A program made the translations under genes and the position numbers. The notes under the pieces are model-generated. The model did no database searches. It was not told where the DNA came from and saw only the letters and a list, made by a program, of their open reading frames with translations. Shown here piece after piece: positions 1 to 8,715 of a stretch of DNA of 64,000 nt (the stretch's first letter is position 1; each line of letters begins with the position of its first letter). The stretch lies in assembly GCF_963668165.1 (NCBI RefSeq), contig NZ_OY764209.1:1922001-1986000 (forward strand). The letters are read 5' to 3'. This DNA comes from Marispirochaeta sp. Its GTDB lineage: Bacteria > Spirochaetota > Spirochaetia > JC444 > Marispirochaetaceae.

Positions 1-357
1 GGCTTTATATTGCCGGCATCCTTCTGCAGTTTTTTCACCCATTCCGCCCTTACCGACAATTACCTTGACTCCAGTTTCTTTTATGAATTCTTTCTCGAAT
101 TTCTCCATTCTCATGCTGGTTGTAGGGCCTACAGAAACCATTTCGTATTTTCCATTTTCATTTTTCTTAACAATCGGTCCGGCATGAAAAATGCACCCGC
201 CGTTGAGATCTACCGGAAGTTCTCTTCCATATTCAATTAAGCGCCGATGAGCAACATCACGACAGGTTACAACTGTGCCGTTTAAATATATGATATCGCC
301 GATCTTTATATCCTTAAGGTCTTCATCTTTAACTGGTGTAGTCAGTATTTTCTTCAC
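1..357 (-). CDS. ttdB: L(+)-tartrate dehydratase beta subunit (5'-part of gene; C-terminus off window)
   Basis: Beta subunit of the class I (Fe-S) hydro-lyase family, which with the alpha subunit dehydrates tartrate to oxaloacetate or, in fumarases, interconverts fumarate and malate. The 119 visible codons hold the family blocks [37 protein letters not shown] and VGKGGMG. From memory these match the TtdB subunit more closely than generic fumarase beta domains. The start is GTG at 357, sharing a 4-bp GTGA overlap with the upstream ttdA stop, so translation is coupled. The gene runs off the window at base 1, so roughly the last 80 residues are missing here. It is the last visible gene of a TRAP-tartrate operon. 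A two-subunit fumarase remains the alternative name. Confidence 0.85.
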   Translation of the reverse strand, partial: MKKILTTPVKDEDLKDIKIGDIIYLNGTVVTCRDVAHRRLIEYGRELPVDLNGGCIFHAGPIVKKNENGKYEMVSVGPTTSMRMEKFEKEFIKETGVKVIVGKGGMGEKTAEGCRQYKA

Positions 358-1244
358 AGCTTCGCCCCCTTATGAGAGATGATTTCATAGTTCATATCCT
401 TGTCGATGATGATATCACCCCAACGATGGGACCAACATCCGACATTTACCGCTACGGAAATAGTGGATGGGTGTCGCGCAGCGGTTTCTATATGCACTCC
501 CATCACAGAAGACTGGCCCGATATTCCCTGCGGCCCTAAACCAAGTTCGTTCAGACCTTTTTCAAGATCCTTCTCCATTTGCGCGCCTTTTGGATTCGGA
601 TGGCGTACATCTATTGGTCGCAATAAAGCTTTTTTAGAAAGAACCGCTGCATTCTCTACAGAACCTGCTATTCCAATGCCGACAAGCAAAGGCGGGCATG
701 CGTTAATTCCCCAATCAACTATGGTATCAAACACGTATTCGACGATAGCCTCATACCCTGCCGAAGGCATCAGGGTTATTGCTCTTCCCGGTAAGCTGCA
801 TCCGCCGCCAGACATATAAGGTTTAATTTCAATCTTCTCGCTGTCTGGAACGATCTCCCAGTGGATATAAGGCGCCCGTTCCCCTACATTGGTACCGTCA
901 TTTTTTTCATCAAAGATTGCAACGGTATTGTGGCGCAGAGGCGCATCAGCTGTTGACCGACTGACTGCCTCCTTCAGGCATTCGTTTACCTTTCCCAACT
1001 CGGGGAATTTTTCCCCGGCGTTAACGTAAAAATTTATAACCCCGGTATCCTGGCAACTTGGCCTTGAAAGCTTACGAGCCAGCTCTTGATTATCAAAATA
1101 GCAATTATACACAACTTTCGCGAGTTCACCAGTTTCATTCCTGCTAAGCTCTTTCAATTTATCTTCAACATCGTCGGGAAGTATCTTTCCTGACATGGTG
1201 ACAAATCTGCTTACAATATCAGTAAACTTTTCTTTGTCGAACAT
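354..1244 (-). CDS. ttdA: L(+)-tartrate dehydratase alpha subunit
   Basis: Catalytic alpha subunit of a [4Fe-4S] hydro-lyase, 296 aa, the usual TtdA length. Three conserved cysteine contexts that should bind the cluster are visible: RPSCQDTG (Cys64), SGGGCSLPG (about 145) and NACPPLLVG (about 190). [13 protein letters not shown] near the N-terminus, [13 protein letters not shown] and the ending IISHKGAKL follow the E. coli TtdA pattern as I recall it, which is why tartrate dehydratase is preferred over fumarase. A Shine-Dalgarno (AAGGAGTGAT) precedes the ATG. The gene lies 34 bp downstream of a TRAP permease and overlaps ttdB by 4 bp. The inferred role is breakdown of an imported C4 hydroxy-dicarboxylate. 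Separating tartrate from fumarate needs a phylogeny or an assay. Confidence 0.88.
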   Translation of the reverse strand: MFDKEKFTDIVSRFVTMSGKILPDDVEDKLKELSRNETGELAKVVYNCYFDNQELARKLSRPSCQDTGVINFYVNAGEKFPELGKVNECLKEAVSRSTADAPLRHNTVAIFDEKNDGTNVGERAPYIHWEIVPDSEKIEIKPYMSGGGCSLPGRAITLMPSAGYEAIVEYVFDTIVDWGINACPPLLVGIGIAGSVENAAVLSKKALLRPIDVRHPNPKGAQMEKDLEKGLNELGLGPQGISGQSSVMGVHIETAARHPSTISVAVNVGCWSHRWGDIIIDKDMNYEIISHKGAKL

Positions 1245-1278
1245 ACTATCACTCCTTAATAATTGAGAAAATCCTTAC

Positions 1279-2562
1279 TCAGGCGCCGAACATATTTGGC
1301 AACCACATGACAATATCCTGAACATATGTTATGAGGAGCAAATCCACTATCAATACGATCAGAAACGGGAATATCGATTTGGCGATTTTTTCTATTGGAA
1401 CTCCGGATATTGTTGTCGCCACAAAAAGATCAACTCCAACTGGCGGAGTAATGCATCCGATCGCCATGTTGACAACCATCAATACACCAAAGAATACAAG
1501 GTCAATGTTGAAGGTCATTGCAACCGGTACCAGAATCGGTGCAAGAATTGTGATAGCAGCCGAGGCATTAATCATTGTTCCGGTAATAAGCAGTAAAACA
1601 TTGATCAGCATGAGAAAAATAATTTCACTGCCACCAGATATCGCAACAAATGATTCCGCCAATTTATGAGGTATTTGTTCGCTGGTGATTATCCAGCTGA
1701 ACAACCCGGCAGCATTCATGATGAACATGATTACTGCAGCTCCGACTGCTGACTTTTTTAGTATTTTTGGTAAGTCTGCAGGCTTCAAATCTTTATAAAT
1801 AAAGAAGCCAACAAAAACTCCCCATAATACTGCCACAACAGCTGCTTCGGTCGGAGTAAATATCCCTCCGTAAATACCCCCCAAAATGATAACAGGCATT
1901 AACAAACCCCAGATCGCGCTTGAAAATGATTTAGCAACCTGTTTAAAGCCAACGAATTTAGATGTGCTCTGCAGTCCCTTTTTTCTGGAAAGAACATAAA
2001 TCAGTACTGTCATCGATAATCCCATTAGCAATCCGGGTCCGAAGCCTCCGAGAAACATATCGCCAATGGATACGCCTGCGATAACTCCATACACAACCAT
2101 AACAACACTGGGAGGAATAATGATCCCGGTTTCTCCGGCGGCTGCTACAATTGCAGCGGAAAAAGATCGATCATAGCCCCTTTTTTCCATTTCCGGAAAC
2201 AGAACCGAACCTACAGCCGCAGTTGTCGCTGCGGAGGAACCTGATATCGCGGAAAAAAAGACGCCCGAAACTGTCGCGACAAGGCCTAATCCTCCAGTCA
2301 TCCAACCTACCAGGGTATCAGCAAAAGCCACTATACGTCGGGACACACCTCCATAGGTCATTACATTACCTGCGAGAATAAAAAACGGTATGGCCATAAG
2401 TGGAAATGAGTCGTTGGATACAACCATTCTTTGTACAATAAGCGTTAACGGTAAATCAGCTTGCAGTACGGCCAAAGCTGTAGAAAGACCCAACGCGGCG
2501 GCAATAGGTACTCGAAGCAAAAGAAAAATCAGTAATGAAGAGAATAGTATTGAAGGTATCAT
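1279..2562 (-). CDS. TRAP transporter large permease (DctM type)
   Basis: Large membrane subunit of a tripartite ATP-independent periplasmic transporter, 427 aa and strongly hydrophobic throughout, consistent with about 12 membrane segments. Family landmarks include PLMAIPFFILAGNVM, SGSSAATTAAVGSVLFPEM and ETGIIIPPSVVMVVYG. It forms the ion-coupled translocation channel with the small permease, with which it overlaps by one base at 2562. It sits between the binding protein and small permease upstream and ttdAB downstream, so the likely cargo is tartrate or a related C4-dicarboxylate. That substrate call is inference from context. Confidence 0.93.
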   Translation of the reverse strand: MIPSILFSSLLIFLLLRVPIAAALGLSTALAVLQADLPLTLIVQRMVVSNDSFPLMAIPFFILAGNVMTYGGVSRRIVAFADTLVGWMTGGLGLVATVSGVFFSAISGSSAATTAAVGSVLFPEMEKRGYDRSFSAAIVAAAGETGIIIPPSVVMVVYGVIAGVSIGDMFLGGFGPGLLMGLSMTVLIYVLSRKKGLQSTSKFVGFKQVAKSFSSAIWGLLMPVIILGGIYGGIFTPTEAAVVAVLWGVFVGFFIYKDLKPADLPKILKKSAVGAAVIMFIMNAAGLFSWIITSEQIPHKLAESFVAISGGSEIIFLMLINVLLLITGTMINASAAITILAPILVPVAMTFNIDLVFFGVLMVVNMAIGCITPPVGVDLFVATTISGVPIEKIAKSIFPFLIVLIVDLLLITYVQDIVMWLPNMFGA

Positions 2563-3062
2563 TATGCTTCACCTCCACTGGATTTTTCTTCCAGTCCTGC
2601 AAAATCAATTAACGCGTTATATATGCCGTTTATTATGAGAATGACTGCGGAGAAGGGAATGGCCAGGTAAACAAATGCAATACTTATTCCTAATCCGGGT
2701 GTTGTCTGCATTCTTGTGTTAAATACCATCACAATCCCGAAGATAAAAAGTAAAACAAAGAAGATGACGGCAAGAGCATCCGCCAATGATCGGATTCTTC
2801 TCTCGATTTTACTGGGAAACATGCTAACGACGACAGTTACGGCGACATGTTTTCGTTCTTTTAAAGCCAAGGCAGACCCGAGCGCAACGGACCATATAAA
2901 CATATAGCGGGCGAGTTCTTCAGTAAAACTGAAGGAGTTGTGGAACAGATAGCGAGTAATAACTTGCATAGCAACCATACCAACCATTATTGTTACCGTT
3001 ATGTATGTTAACCATGTCGCTACTCTATCCACAGTATCTACAAAATTCTTGAACTTATGCAT
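2562..3062 (-). CDS. TRAP transporter small permease (DctQ type)
   Basis: Small four-helix membrane subunit of a TRAP transporter, 166 aa. Hydrophobic segments lie near residues 17-35, 50-68, 90-115 and 130-150, with the typical SFTEELARYMFIWSVALGSALALKERKH motif split across the second segment. It bridges the periplasmic binding protein and the large permease. It is translationally coupled to the dctM-type gene downstream. It is separated from the binding-protein gene by a hairpin at 3089-3108 that probably lowers its expression relative to that gene. Confidence 0.92.
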   Translation of the reverse strand: MHKFKNFVDTVDRVATWLTYITVTIMVGMVAMQVITRYLFHNSFSFTEELARYMFIWSVALGSALALKERKHVAVTVVVSMFPSKIERRIRSLADALAVIFFVLLFIFGIVMVFNTRMQTTPGLGISIAFVYLAIPFSAVILIINGIYNALIDFAGLEEKSSGGEA

Positions 3063-3088
3063 CTACTGCATCTCCTGTTAAAGAAAAA

Positions 3089-3108
3089 GGGACGAAGACG
3101 ATCGTCCC
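3089..3108 (-). terminator. Intercistronic hairpin between TRAP dctP-type and dctQ-type genes
   Basis: GGGACGA (3089-3095) and TCGTCCC (3102-3108) form a perfect 7-bp stem with a 6-nt loop. On the minus strand it is followed by TTTTTCTTT, so it resembles an intrinsic terminator inside the operon. The likely effect is partial termination or 3'-end protection, giving more binding protein than permease, as is common in binding-protein-dependent operons. Confidence 0.65.
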
Positions 3109-3133
3109 TTTTCTGTTTTGTTCACGAAAGAGT

Positions 3134-4150
3134 TTATTTGTGATTGTAGACCTTTTGAATGAGGTCCTCACCGATAATATCATAATACTTTTTCCAGACA
3201 GGTTTCATTTTATCCTGGAACATTGCAACCTGTTCAGGAGTTAATTCTGTTACCTGCATGCCCTCTTTCTTGACTGCTTCAATAAACTCAGTATCTTTTT
3301 CGATTTTCATATCCCGGCAGTAGTCACGGGCTTCCGCAGCGGCATTCTGGATGATTGACTGGTATTCCGATGGAATCTTTTTCCAATTTTTCAGGCTGAT
3401 AACAACTACTTCCGGTGAATAAGTATGGCGGCTAAGAGTCACATAATCCTGTACTTCATAGAACCTGGAGGAGTATATTTGCCCCATTGGGTTTTCCTGA
3501 GCATCAACAGTACCCTGTTGAAGAGCTGTAAAAAGTTCACTACGTGCTATGGGGACCGGATTTGCGCCAAGAGCGTTGAACATGTCGATATACATCTGGT
3601 TTTCCATCACTCTGATCTTGATTCCATTCATATCAGAAGGTGTACTGACTGGGCGAACATCATTTGTGATATTGCGAAAACCATTTTCCCAAGTGCTTAT
3701 TACTTTAAGCCCCTGATCTTCGGCTCCCTTATAGATTTCCTTTGCCAGAGGACCGTCAACAACCGAATAAACGTGGTCTCGGTTTCTGAACATAAAAGGC
3801 AGCTCGATAACTTGAGAGGTCGGGATGAAATTAGCCAGGACCGCAGAAGTGGTAAGAACAATATCTACAGTTCCCATCTGAAGACCTTCTATCATGTCTC
3901 GCTGAGCCCCCAGCTGACTATTTGGAAAGATATTTATCTTAACCATTCCGTCTGTTCGATCTTCCACTAACTCCGAGAATCTTACCGCGGCTAAATGATA
4001 CGGCTCTGATTCAGGCGCGACATGACCTAACTTCAGAGTAATTGGTTTGTCTGCTGATGAATCCTGTTGTCCTTCTGCAACAACAGGAAATCCGGCAATA
4101 GCAATAAGACAAGTAGAGACCATTGCCAACTTCAAGATTTTTTTCCACAT
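3134..4150 (-). CDS. TRAP transporter periplasmic substrate-binding protein (DctP type)
   Basis: Soluble extracytoplasmic solute receptor, 338 aa. It begins with a Sec signal peptide (MWKKILKLAMVSTCLIAIAG, cleavage near residues 20-26). The mature part carries the DctP pattern: LKLGHVAPESEPYHLAA, the LPFMFRNRDHVYSVVDG block, and the substrate-carboxylate Arg region around GIKIRVMENQMY followed by GANPVPIARSELFTALQQGTVDAQENP (motifs quoted separately). The Arg in KIRV is the family's carboxylate anchor, supporting an organic-acid ligand. It is the first gene of the operon with ttdAB, pointing to tartrate or a similar dicarboxylate. Confidence 0.93.
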   Translation of the reverse strand: MWKKILKLAMVSTCLIAIAGFPVVAEGQQDSSADKPITLKLGHVAPESEPYHLAAVRFSELVEDRTDGMVKINIFPNSQLGAQRDMIEGLQMGTVDIVLTTSAVLANFIPTSQVIELPFMFRNRDHVYSVVDGPLAKEIYKGAEDQGLKVISTWENGFRNITNDVRPVSTPSDMNGIKIRVMENQMYIDMFNALGANPVPIARSELFTALQQGTVDAQENPMGQIYSSRFYEVQDYVTLSRHTYSPEVVVISLKNWKKIPSEYQSIIQNAAAEARDYCRDMKIEKDTEFIEAVKKEGMQVTELTPEQVAMFQDKMKPVWKKYYDIIGEDLIQKVYNHK

Positions 4151-4179
4151 ACGCTAACTCCTTTTAAGAAAAGTGATTT

Positions 4180-4205
4180 ATTGGATATCGGATCCAATAT
4201 CCAAT
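4180..4205. promoter_or_regulatory. 26-bp palindromic operator at the TRAP/ttd transcription start
   Basis: Arms ATTGGATAT (4180-4188) and ATATCCAAT (4197-4205) are exact inverted repeats around the smaller palindrome GGATCC (4190-4195). Only one base pair of the 26-bp dyad is mismatched. It covers the predicted +1 (about 4204) of the promoter at 4211-4239, the position expected for a repressor operator. The cognate regulator is not next to it and may lie beyond the left edge. Confidence 0.7.
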
Positions 4206-4210
4206 AAGGT

Positions 4211-4239
4211 ATGCTACCTTGCGTCTTTGTTTCTGTCAA
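4211..4239 (-). promoter_or_regulatory. Sigma70-type promoter of the TRAP-ttdAB operon
   Basis: On the minus strand, TTGACA (4239-4234) is followed after exactly 17 nt by TAGCAT (4216-4211). The rest of the 4240-4465 gap shows no further gene or convincing RNA structure. Confidence 0.7.
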
Positions 4240-4465
4240 CTTTTTTTATAAAAATGTTGAAAGTGATAAGATAAGGCACCTTTTTGGGATGCAGCTACCA
4301 GGAACCAGTGTGATACAGTAACAAACATCACTAATCAGTACTTTCTAAGTACGAATAAGCAGATTCTTCATTCGTGCTGGCTTTCTATTGTTGTACAAAA
4401 GGAAAGGCGGAACGTGCAATACACTTATCAGCATCCAGAGGATAGTGAGGATAAATTCTGATTTT

Positions 4466-5149
4466 TTACAGGTTCTGATTAATCCTGAACTTGATCAGCC
4501 GCTTCTTTGCGCTTATCTCTTCTGCCATTGCAGCAAGGTTCAGGTCCAGAGGCACCTTGGCTACCATTTTGAGGGTGGTCTGCATCTTGTCCCTGGAAAA
4601 AGAGATTTCGAAGTGCTTTAATTCTATGTTGTATTTTTCCAGGGTTTTCCGATACGGGTCTATATTGAAATTCTGCCCCTTCTGCACAATATAGATTGCC
4701 CGCAGGGCCCTGTGGGGCATATACCGTTTTTCTATGCGGTCCAGAATTATCAGGGCGATAAGTAAAAGCAGGGTAAACAAACCGGCGGCAAAAAGGTATC
4801 CCGCCCCTATAGAGAGTCCCAGTGCCGCGATGGCCCATATGGAGGCGGCACTGGTTAATCCCTGTACGGTTGCCCCAAAACGCATAATCGCTCCGGCTCC
4901 CAGGAACCCAATGCCGGAGACAACCTGGGCCGCAATTCGGCCGGGATCGCCGCTGCCTGAGCCGATGCGTATGGAGAGCAGCATCAGCAGGGTCGCGGCG
5001 GTGCAGATAAGAATATGGGTGCGCAGTCCTGCGGGAGTAGTCCGCCGTTCCCGTTCCGCGCCGATTATACCTCCGGCGATAAAACTGAGGATAAGACGCA
5101 GTGCTACTACCGGAGCAGTAAGCTCCTGGCTCAAGATAAGATTCCACAT
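4466..5149 (-). CDS. MgtC/SapB family membrane protein
   Basis: 227-aa MgtC-type inner-membrane protein. The N-terminal half has about four to five membrane helices with the family signature AGGIIGAERERRTTPAGLRT and the following HILICTAATLLMLLS. The middle block GIGFLGAGAIMRFG is also diagnostic. The last ~80 residues form a cytoplasmic tail (DPYRKTLEKYNIELKHFEIS). MgtC proteins are linked to Mg2+ limitation and to modulation of P-type ATPases or F-ATPase; the exact role here is unknown. It lies 75 bp downstream of the epimerase gene on the same strand and may be co-transcribed. Confidence 0.9.
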   Translation of the reverse strand: MWNLILSQELTAPVVALRLILSFIAGGIIGAERERRTTPAGLRTHILICTAATLLMLLSIRIGSGSGDPGRIAAQVVSGIGFLGAGAIMRFGATVQGLTSAASIWAIAALGLSIGAGYLFAAGLFTLLLLIALIILDRIEKRYMPHRALRAIYIVQKGQNFNIDPYRKTLEKYNIELKHFEISFSRDKMQTTLKMVAKVPLDLNLAAMAEEISAKKRLIKFRINQNL

Positions 5150-5224
5150 ACTTCTTTCAATGTACCCCGGGTGGAGCCGAATGGCAATTCCTCCCGGGGT
5201 TGTTCCTCTTATGTGCGCGGACCG

Positions 5225-6238
5225 CTATGTAAGAGAGTTCAGTGCCTCGTAACCCCGTCGTACTGCTTCTATCATAGTGTCTTCCATGACATCCAGCTTG
5301 GGATCGACCTGAAGTCCGTCCCGTTCCCAGGATTCCTTCAGCTGCTGCAATCCCTGGTCAAGGGTCATGTTGGTAAAGGAGTCTCCCGTGGCATCCAGAT
5401 ACTTTGTGTTGGAGAAGTAGCCTGAATGGGATTTTTCAAAGTATATGTGGCCAAAAAGCTCAGGATTCTGCTTGTAGAGTACCGGGGAGGCAATATGAAC
5501 AAGCTCCGGCTCCTTGCCGGTTATTTTTCCGAATCCGTAATACAGATCGAGCCAGTTATTCTGTTCCTGGCTTACCAGGTGAAAAGCCTCGCCAATGGCT
5601 TTTCTGTTTCCCAAAAGGCGGATCATCATTCGCGCCAGATCCGGGGTAAAGGTAAAACTCCAGGGGTGATTCCCGTCGCCGAACATGATGAGGGGTTTTC
5701 CCCGGCGGATTCTCTCTATGATACCCATATTCTGCCGTAAAACACCCACGTTGCGGGCGCCGTCGCCGAAGGTCAGGGAGGGGCGGATTATGGTAATGGG
5801 AACCCCCGCATCGCTTTCTGAATTAAGATAGCGTTCCAGTACTGCTTTTTTATAGCCGTACGTATAACCGGTGTCTTTCTTCCACAGAGTAACCTGGTCT
5901 TCCCGGGTAGGGATGGCGCGGATTGGCCGCTCGTATGCCGCCACCGAAGAGACGATCATGATCTGATTCGTTTTGTTCCGGAAAATCTCAACGGTCTGTC
6001 TGGCGTCCGCTTCTTCAAAGGCTACCATGTCGATAACCGCATCATACTTTCTATTTTCAAAAAGCTTTGCAAAGCCTTCCTTGTTTTTTCTATCCATGTG
6101 CAGAACTTCCACACCCGAGGGCAGGCTTATGCTCCGCCGTCCTCTGTTGACGATGCTGGTCTCCATTCCGCTGTCTGCAAGCTGGCGGACCAGTTCCCGG
6201 CTTATGACGCCGGTTCCGCCGATCACTAGTATTTTCAT
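5225..6238 (-). CDS. NAD-dependent epimerase/dehydratase family protein
   Basis: Extended-SDR protein of 337 aa from the ATG at 6238, chosen because AGGAG precedes it and because the Rossmann start MKILVIGGTGVISREL follows at once; upstream in-frame codons look non-coding. The G-G-T-G-x-I motif binds NAD(P). SSVAAYERP contains the serine region, and the stretch ending YGYKK gives the catalytic YxxxK. The C-terminal half resembles nucleotide-sugar or RNA-binding CSP41-like reductases of the family; the substrate is not evident. It is the second gene after a TIM-barrel isomerase (98-bp gap), which suggests sugar modification or catabolism. Confidence 0.85.
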   Translation of the reverse strand: MKILVIGGTGVISRELVRQLADSGMETSIVNRGRRSISLPSGVEVLHMDRKNKEGFAKLFENRKYDAVIDMVAFEEADARQTVEIFRNKTNQIMIVSSVAAYERPIRAIPTREDQVTLWKKDTGYTYGYKKAVLERYLNSESDAGVPITIIRPSLTFGDGARNVGVLRQNMGIIERIRRGKPLIMFGDGNHPWSFTFTPDLARMMIRLLGNRKAIGEAFHLVSQEQNNWLDLYYGFGKITGKEPELVHIASPVLYKQNPELFGHIYFEKSHSGYFSNTKYLDATGDSFTNMTLDQGLQQLKESWERDGLQVDPKLDVMEDTMIEAVRRGYEALNSLT

Positions 6239-6336
6239 AGTAACTCCTCTTTCACTGTCGCCATCGGACTTCGTCCTCCGGCTCCGCTTTGTCTCGTTCA
6301 AGGACGGCAAAGCCGCCCCTTCGCTGTAAAGCTTTT

Positions 6337-7146
6337 CTATTTTTCCAGCAGGGGCTTAAGAAAGCGCATGGCATGCTTTACGTCTTCCCGAAAGCTCTTT
6401 TTTATATTCCCTTCTATGGCGATTTTTCCGGAATAGCCGCAGGCATCCAGGACCCCGATAATCTGCTTGAAGTCCAGGGCGCCGTATCCGGGAAAGTAAC
6501 GGTTGTTTTCAGACAAGTGGAAGGAACCAAAGTGGTCCCGGTGCTTCATCATGGCTCCGGCCATGCTGGTTTCCTCTATGTTCATATGCCAGGTGTCGGG
6601 AAGAATCCAGGTGTAGGGGTTTTCCGCTTCTCCGATCAGGTCGAAGGTGTCATCCAGGGAATTCCCCAGGGGTGATTCAAAGCGGTTGATGGCTTCCAGA
6701 AGCAGGGGAGCTTCCAGACGCAGGGCATGGGGTGCCAGCTCCGATACGGACTGGCGCAGCTTTTCCCGGTTTTCCGGGCTGTTATGGTCCAGGGGTCCTT
6801 TGAGGAACCCGGCGATAATTCCTGCGCCAAACCGGGAGGCGAACTCGAGAAAGGCGATGCTCTGCCTGACTGATTCCTGACGCTGCTTTTCATCGGCAGA
6901 TGCCAGAGAGAGCCCCATCCCCTTGGCGGTTGCTCCGGAGGCGAACATGGCTAGCTGCAGACCGAAGTCCCCCAGAAAACTCTTCAGGTTTGCCGGATCA
7001 ATACTGAAGGGATCGCGGATATTCAGTTCCACCCCGTCGAAGTTTTCCTCCTGCAGGGTCTTCATATTTGCAATAAAGTCCCGGTTATTGCGGTAATCGT
7101 CGGGAAGAAGGGTTTGAATTGACAGAAAGTAACGGTAATTTGCCAT
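6337..7146 (-). CDS. TIM-barrel sugar phosphate isomerase/epimerase family protein
   Basis: AP-endonuclease-2-like (xylose-isomerase-like TIM-barrel) protein, 269 aa from the ATG at 7146, which has AGGATG upstream. Motifs in order are DGVELNIRDPF, GVALS-equivalent strands, PLLLEAINRFESP with a metal-binding Glu, LPDTWHMNIEE (Asp/His), FHLSENNR (His) and IAIEGN (Glu). These are the usual divalent-metal ligands of IolE/hydroxypyruvate-isomerase-like enzymes. The substrate is unknown. It is the first gene of a two- or three-gene unit with the epimerase and possibly the mgtC-like gene. It is divergent from the MarC gene. Confidence 0.82.
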   Translation of the reverse strand: MANYRYFLSIQTLLPDDYRNNRDFIANMKTLQEENFDGVELNIRDPFSIDPANLKSFLGDFGLQLAMFASGATAKGMGLSLASADEKQRQESVRQSIAFLEFASRFGAGIIAGFLKGPLDHNSPENREKLRQSVSELAPHALRLEAPLLLEAINRFESPLGNSLDDTFDLIGEAENPYTWILPDTWHMNIEETSMAGAMMKHRDHFGSFHLSENNRYFPGYGALDFKQIIGVLDACGYSGKIAIEGNIKKSFREDVKHAMRFLKPLLEK

Positions 7147-7274
7147 GTTTACATCCTGGAGAATTAGTATAGTATGAAAAATATTACACCATGTCGGTTT
7201 TGCATTGGTCAAGCAAAGACACTGAGAATATTGAATTTATAATTCCAATAACAGAATATGCTGAGTACCCTCCC

Positions 7275-7303
7275 TTAACATCTTTCTTCAGGATTGTTAC
7301 ATT
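7275..7303 (+). promoter_or_regulatory. Promoter of the MarC-family gene (probably leaderless)
   Basis: TTAACA (7275-7280), a 17-nt spacer and TACATT (7298-7303) end 9 nt before the ATG at 7313. No Shine-Dalgarno is present, so the mRNA may start at or next to the start codon. Confidence 0.5.
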
Positions 7304-7312
7304 TAACGAAAT

Positions 7313-7933
7313 ATGCATGTTTTTATCCAAACCACCCTTTTAATTCTTATTCTGCTTAACCCTTTTCTGGTAATTGTCTACCTGATTGATGTAATTAATA
7401 AGCTGTCCAGACCCAGGTTCCTTTCTGTTCTGGTGCGGGCCGGGCTTATTTCTACAGTGGTCTTCAGTGTTTTTGCCGTTCTTGGAGACGCCATTTTCAC
7501 CAGGTTTCTGCAGGCCGATTTTGCCTCTTTTCAGATCTTTGGCGGGGTTATCTTTCTTTTAATCGGTATTCAGTTTGTGTTTCAGGGCAATTCGGCAATC
7601 GAGGGACTGCGGGGCGAGTCCGAGCATATCGCCGGCGCGATTGCCATGCCGATCATGATTGGACCGGGAACCATCAGCATCAGCGTACTGGCGGGTCAGC
7701 GGCTGCAGAGCGGGCTTGCTGTGCTTTCAATTGTTATAGCCATGTTCATCTGCGTCGGGGTAATGATGCTGCTGCGGATGCTGCACGACTATGTCCGGCC
7801 CAAGAACGAAAAGCTTATCGAGCGTTACACAGAAATCGCCGGCAGGATCACCTCTATCGTCATAGGTACCTTTGCCGTGGAGATGATCATGCAGGGACTT
7901 AAAGAGTGGATCCCCAAACTCGGAGGCCTGTAA
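7313..7933 (+). CDS. MarC family integral membrane protein
   Basis: 206-aa protein with six hydrophobic segments, the size and pattern of the MarC/NAAT family. Landmarks are LILLNPFLVIVYLID at the N-terminus and AGAIAMPIMIGPGTISI in the middle, matching the family's P-x-x-x-GPG block. Function is poorly defined in the family; some archaeal members carry neutral amino acids, while E. coli MarC is not a drug pump. It stands alone between divergent and convergent neighbours. Confidence 0.88.
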   Translation: MHVFIQTTLLILILLNPFLVIVYLIDVINKLSRPRFLSVLVRAGLISTVVFSVFAVLGDAIFTRFLQADFASFQIFGGVIFLLIGIQFVFQGNSAIEGLRGESEHIAGAIAMPIMIGPGTISISVLAGQRLQSGLAVLSIVIAMFICVGVMMLLRMLHDYVRPKNEKLIERYTEIAGRITSIVIGTFAVEMIMQGLKEWIPKLGGL

Positions 7934-7947
7934 GTTCTGGAAAGAGC

Positions 7948-8715
7948 TTAATCCATCAATGCTCCGCCGTTAACATTCAGCACCTCTCCGGTTATAAAAC
8001 GGGCGTTAGGAGAAACCAGAAAAAGGGCCGCCTCGGCGATCTCATCAGGATGGGCCAGGCGTTTTAGGGGAATGGATTCGATGACGGCTTTACGTTTCTC
8101 CTGTGACCATTCGGCGCTCATGTCAGTCTCCACCGCATGAGGGGCAACGGCATTTACGGTTATAGAGTATTTCGCAAGCTGCCGGGCCAGAGAACGGGTA
8201 AGGGTGTTAACAGCGCCTTTGGATGTTCCGTAGGCAGGCGATGCAGTAATGTCTCCCATCTTTCCCGCAATAGAGGTGATGTTCAGGATTGTTCCGGACC
8301 TTCGCTCCTGCATAAAGGGAACAACCGCTTTGCACATGTTAAAAGCCCCGTTCAGATTTACATCCATAATCGAGCACCATTTCTCATAGCTCAGGTTTTC
8401 TATGATCTCCCGGGCGATAATGCCGGCGTTGTTCACCAGTATGTCGCAGGGGGCGTACTCGGCGGCCAGGCGTTCAATGGTGCTTTTTACCAATTCATGA
8501 TCCGTTACATCCAGGGCCACCGGAACAACATTGCCCCCCTCAGCCTCGATGGAAAAGGCTAACTCGGCAGGCTCATTCAGATCGACAGCGATGACCAGTG
8601 AACCGGCGGCGGCAAAACACCGGGCTATTGCGGCCCCGATTCCGCGGGCCGCGCCGGTAATAATTGTGGTTTTGTCTGCAAGTAATTTTGCTCCGACAAA
8701 TGTATCAACTGCCAT
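7948..8715 (-). CDS. SDR family NAD(P)-dependent oxidoreductase
   Basis: Classical short-chain dehydrogenase, 255 aa from the ATG at 8715 (AAGGA 6 nt upstream; a TTG 18 bp earlier is less likely). Cofactor motif TGAARGIG (about residues 16-23), NNAGI, the serine in NITSIAG and the catalytic YGTSK are all present. The C-terminus has the common GEVLNVNGGA. It overlaps the end of the TRAP large-permease gene by 11 bp, so it is the last gene of that operon and probably oxidises the imported compound, plausibly a sugar acid or polyol. Substrate cannot be read from sequence. Confidence 0.9.
   Translation of the reverse strand: MAVDTFVGAKLLADKTTIITGAARGIGAAIARCFAAAGSLVIAVDLNEPAELAFSIEAEGGNVVPVALDVTDHELVKSTIERLAAEYAPCDILVNNAGIIAREIIENLSYEKWCSIMDVNLNGAFNMCKAVVPFMQERRSGTILNITSIAGKMGDITASPAYGTSKGAVNTLTRSLARQLAKYSITVNAVAPHAVETDMSAEWSQEKRKAVIESIPLKRLAHPDEIAEAALFLVSPNARFITGEVLNVNGGALMD

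Noticed and set aside
354..1244. Fumarase alpha-subunit annotation
   Set aside because: The same fold, but N-terminal and C-terminal wording, and the companion beta subunit, follow TtdA/TtdB more closely. Kept as the stated alternative.
4479..5147. 222-codon frame overlapping the MgtC-like gene on the same strand
   Set aside because: A frame-shifted shadow; composition is Arg/His/Pro-rich nonsense, while the MgtC frame has the full family signature.
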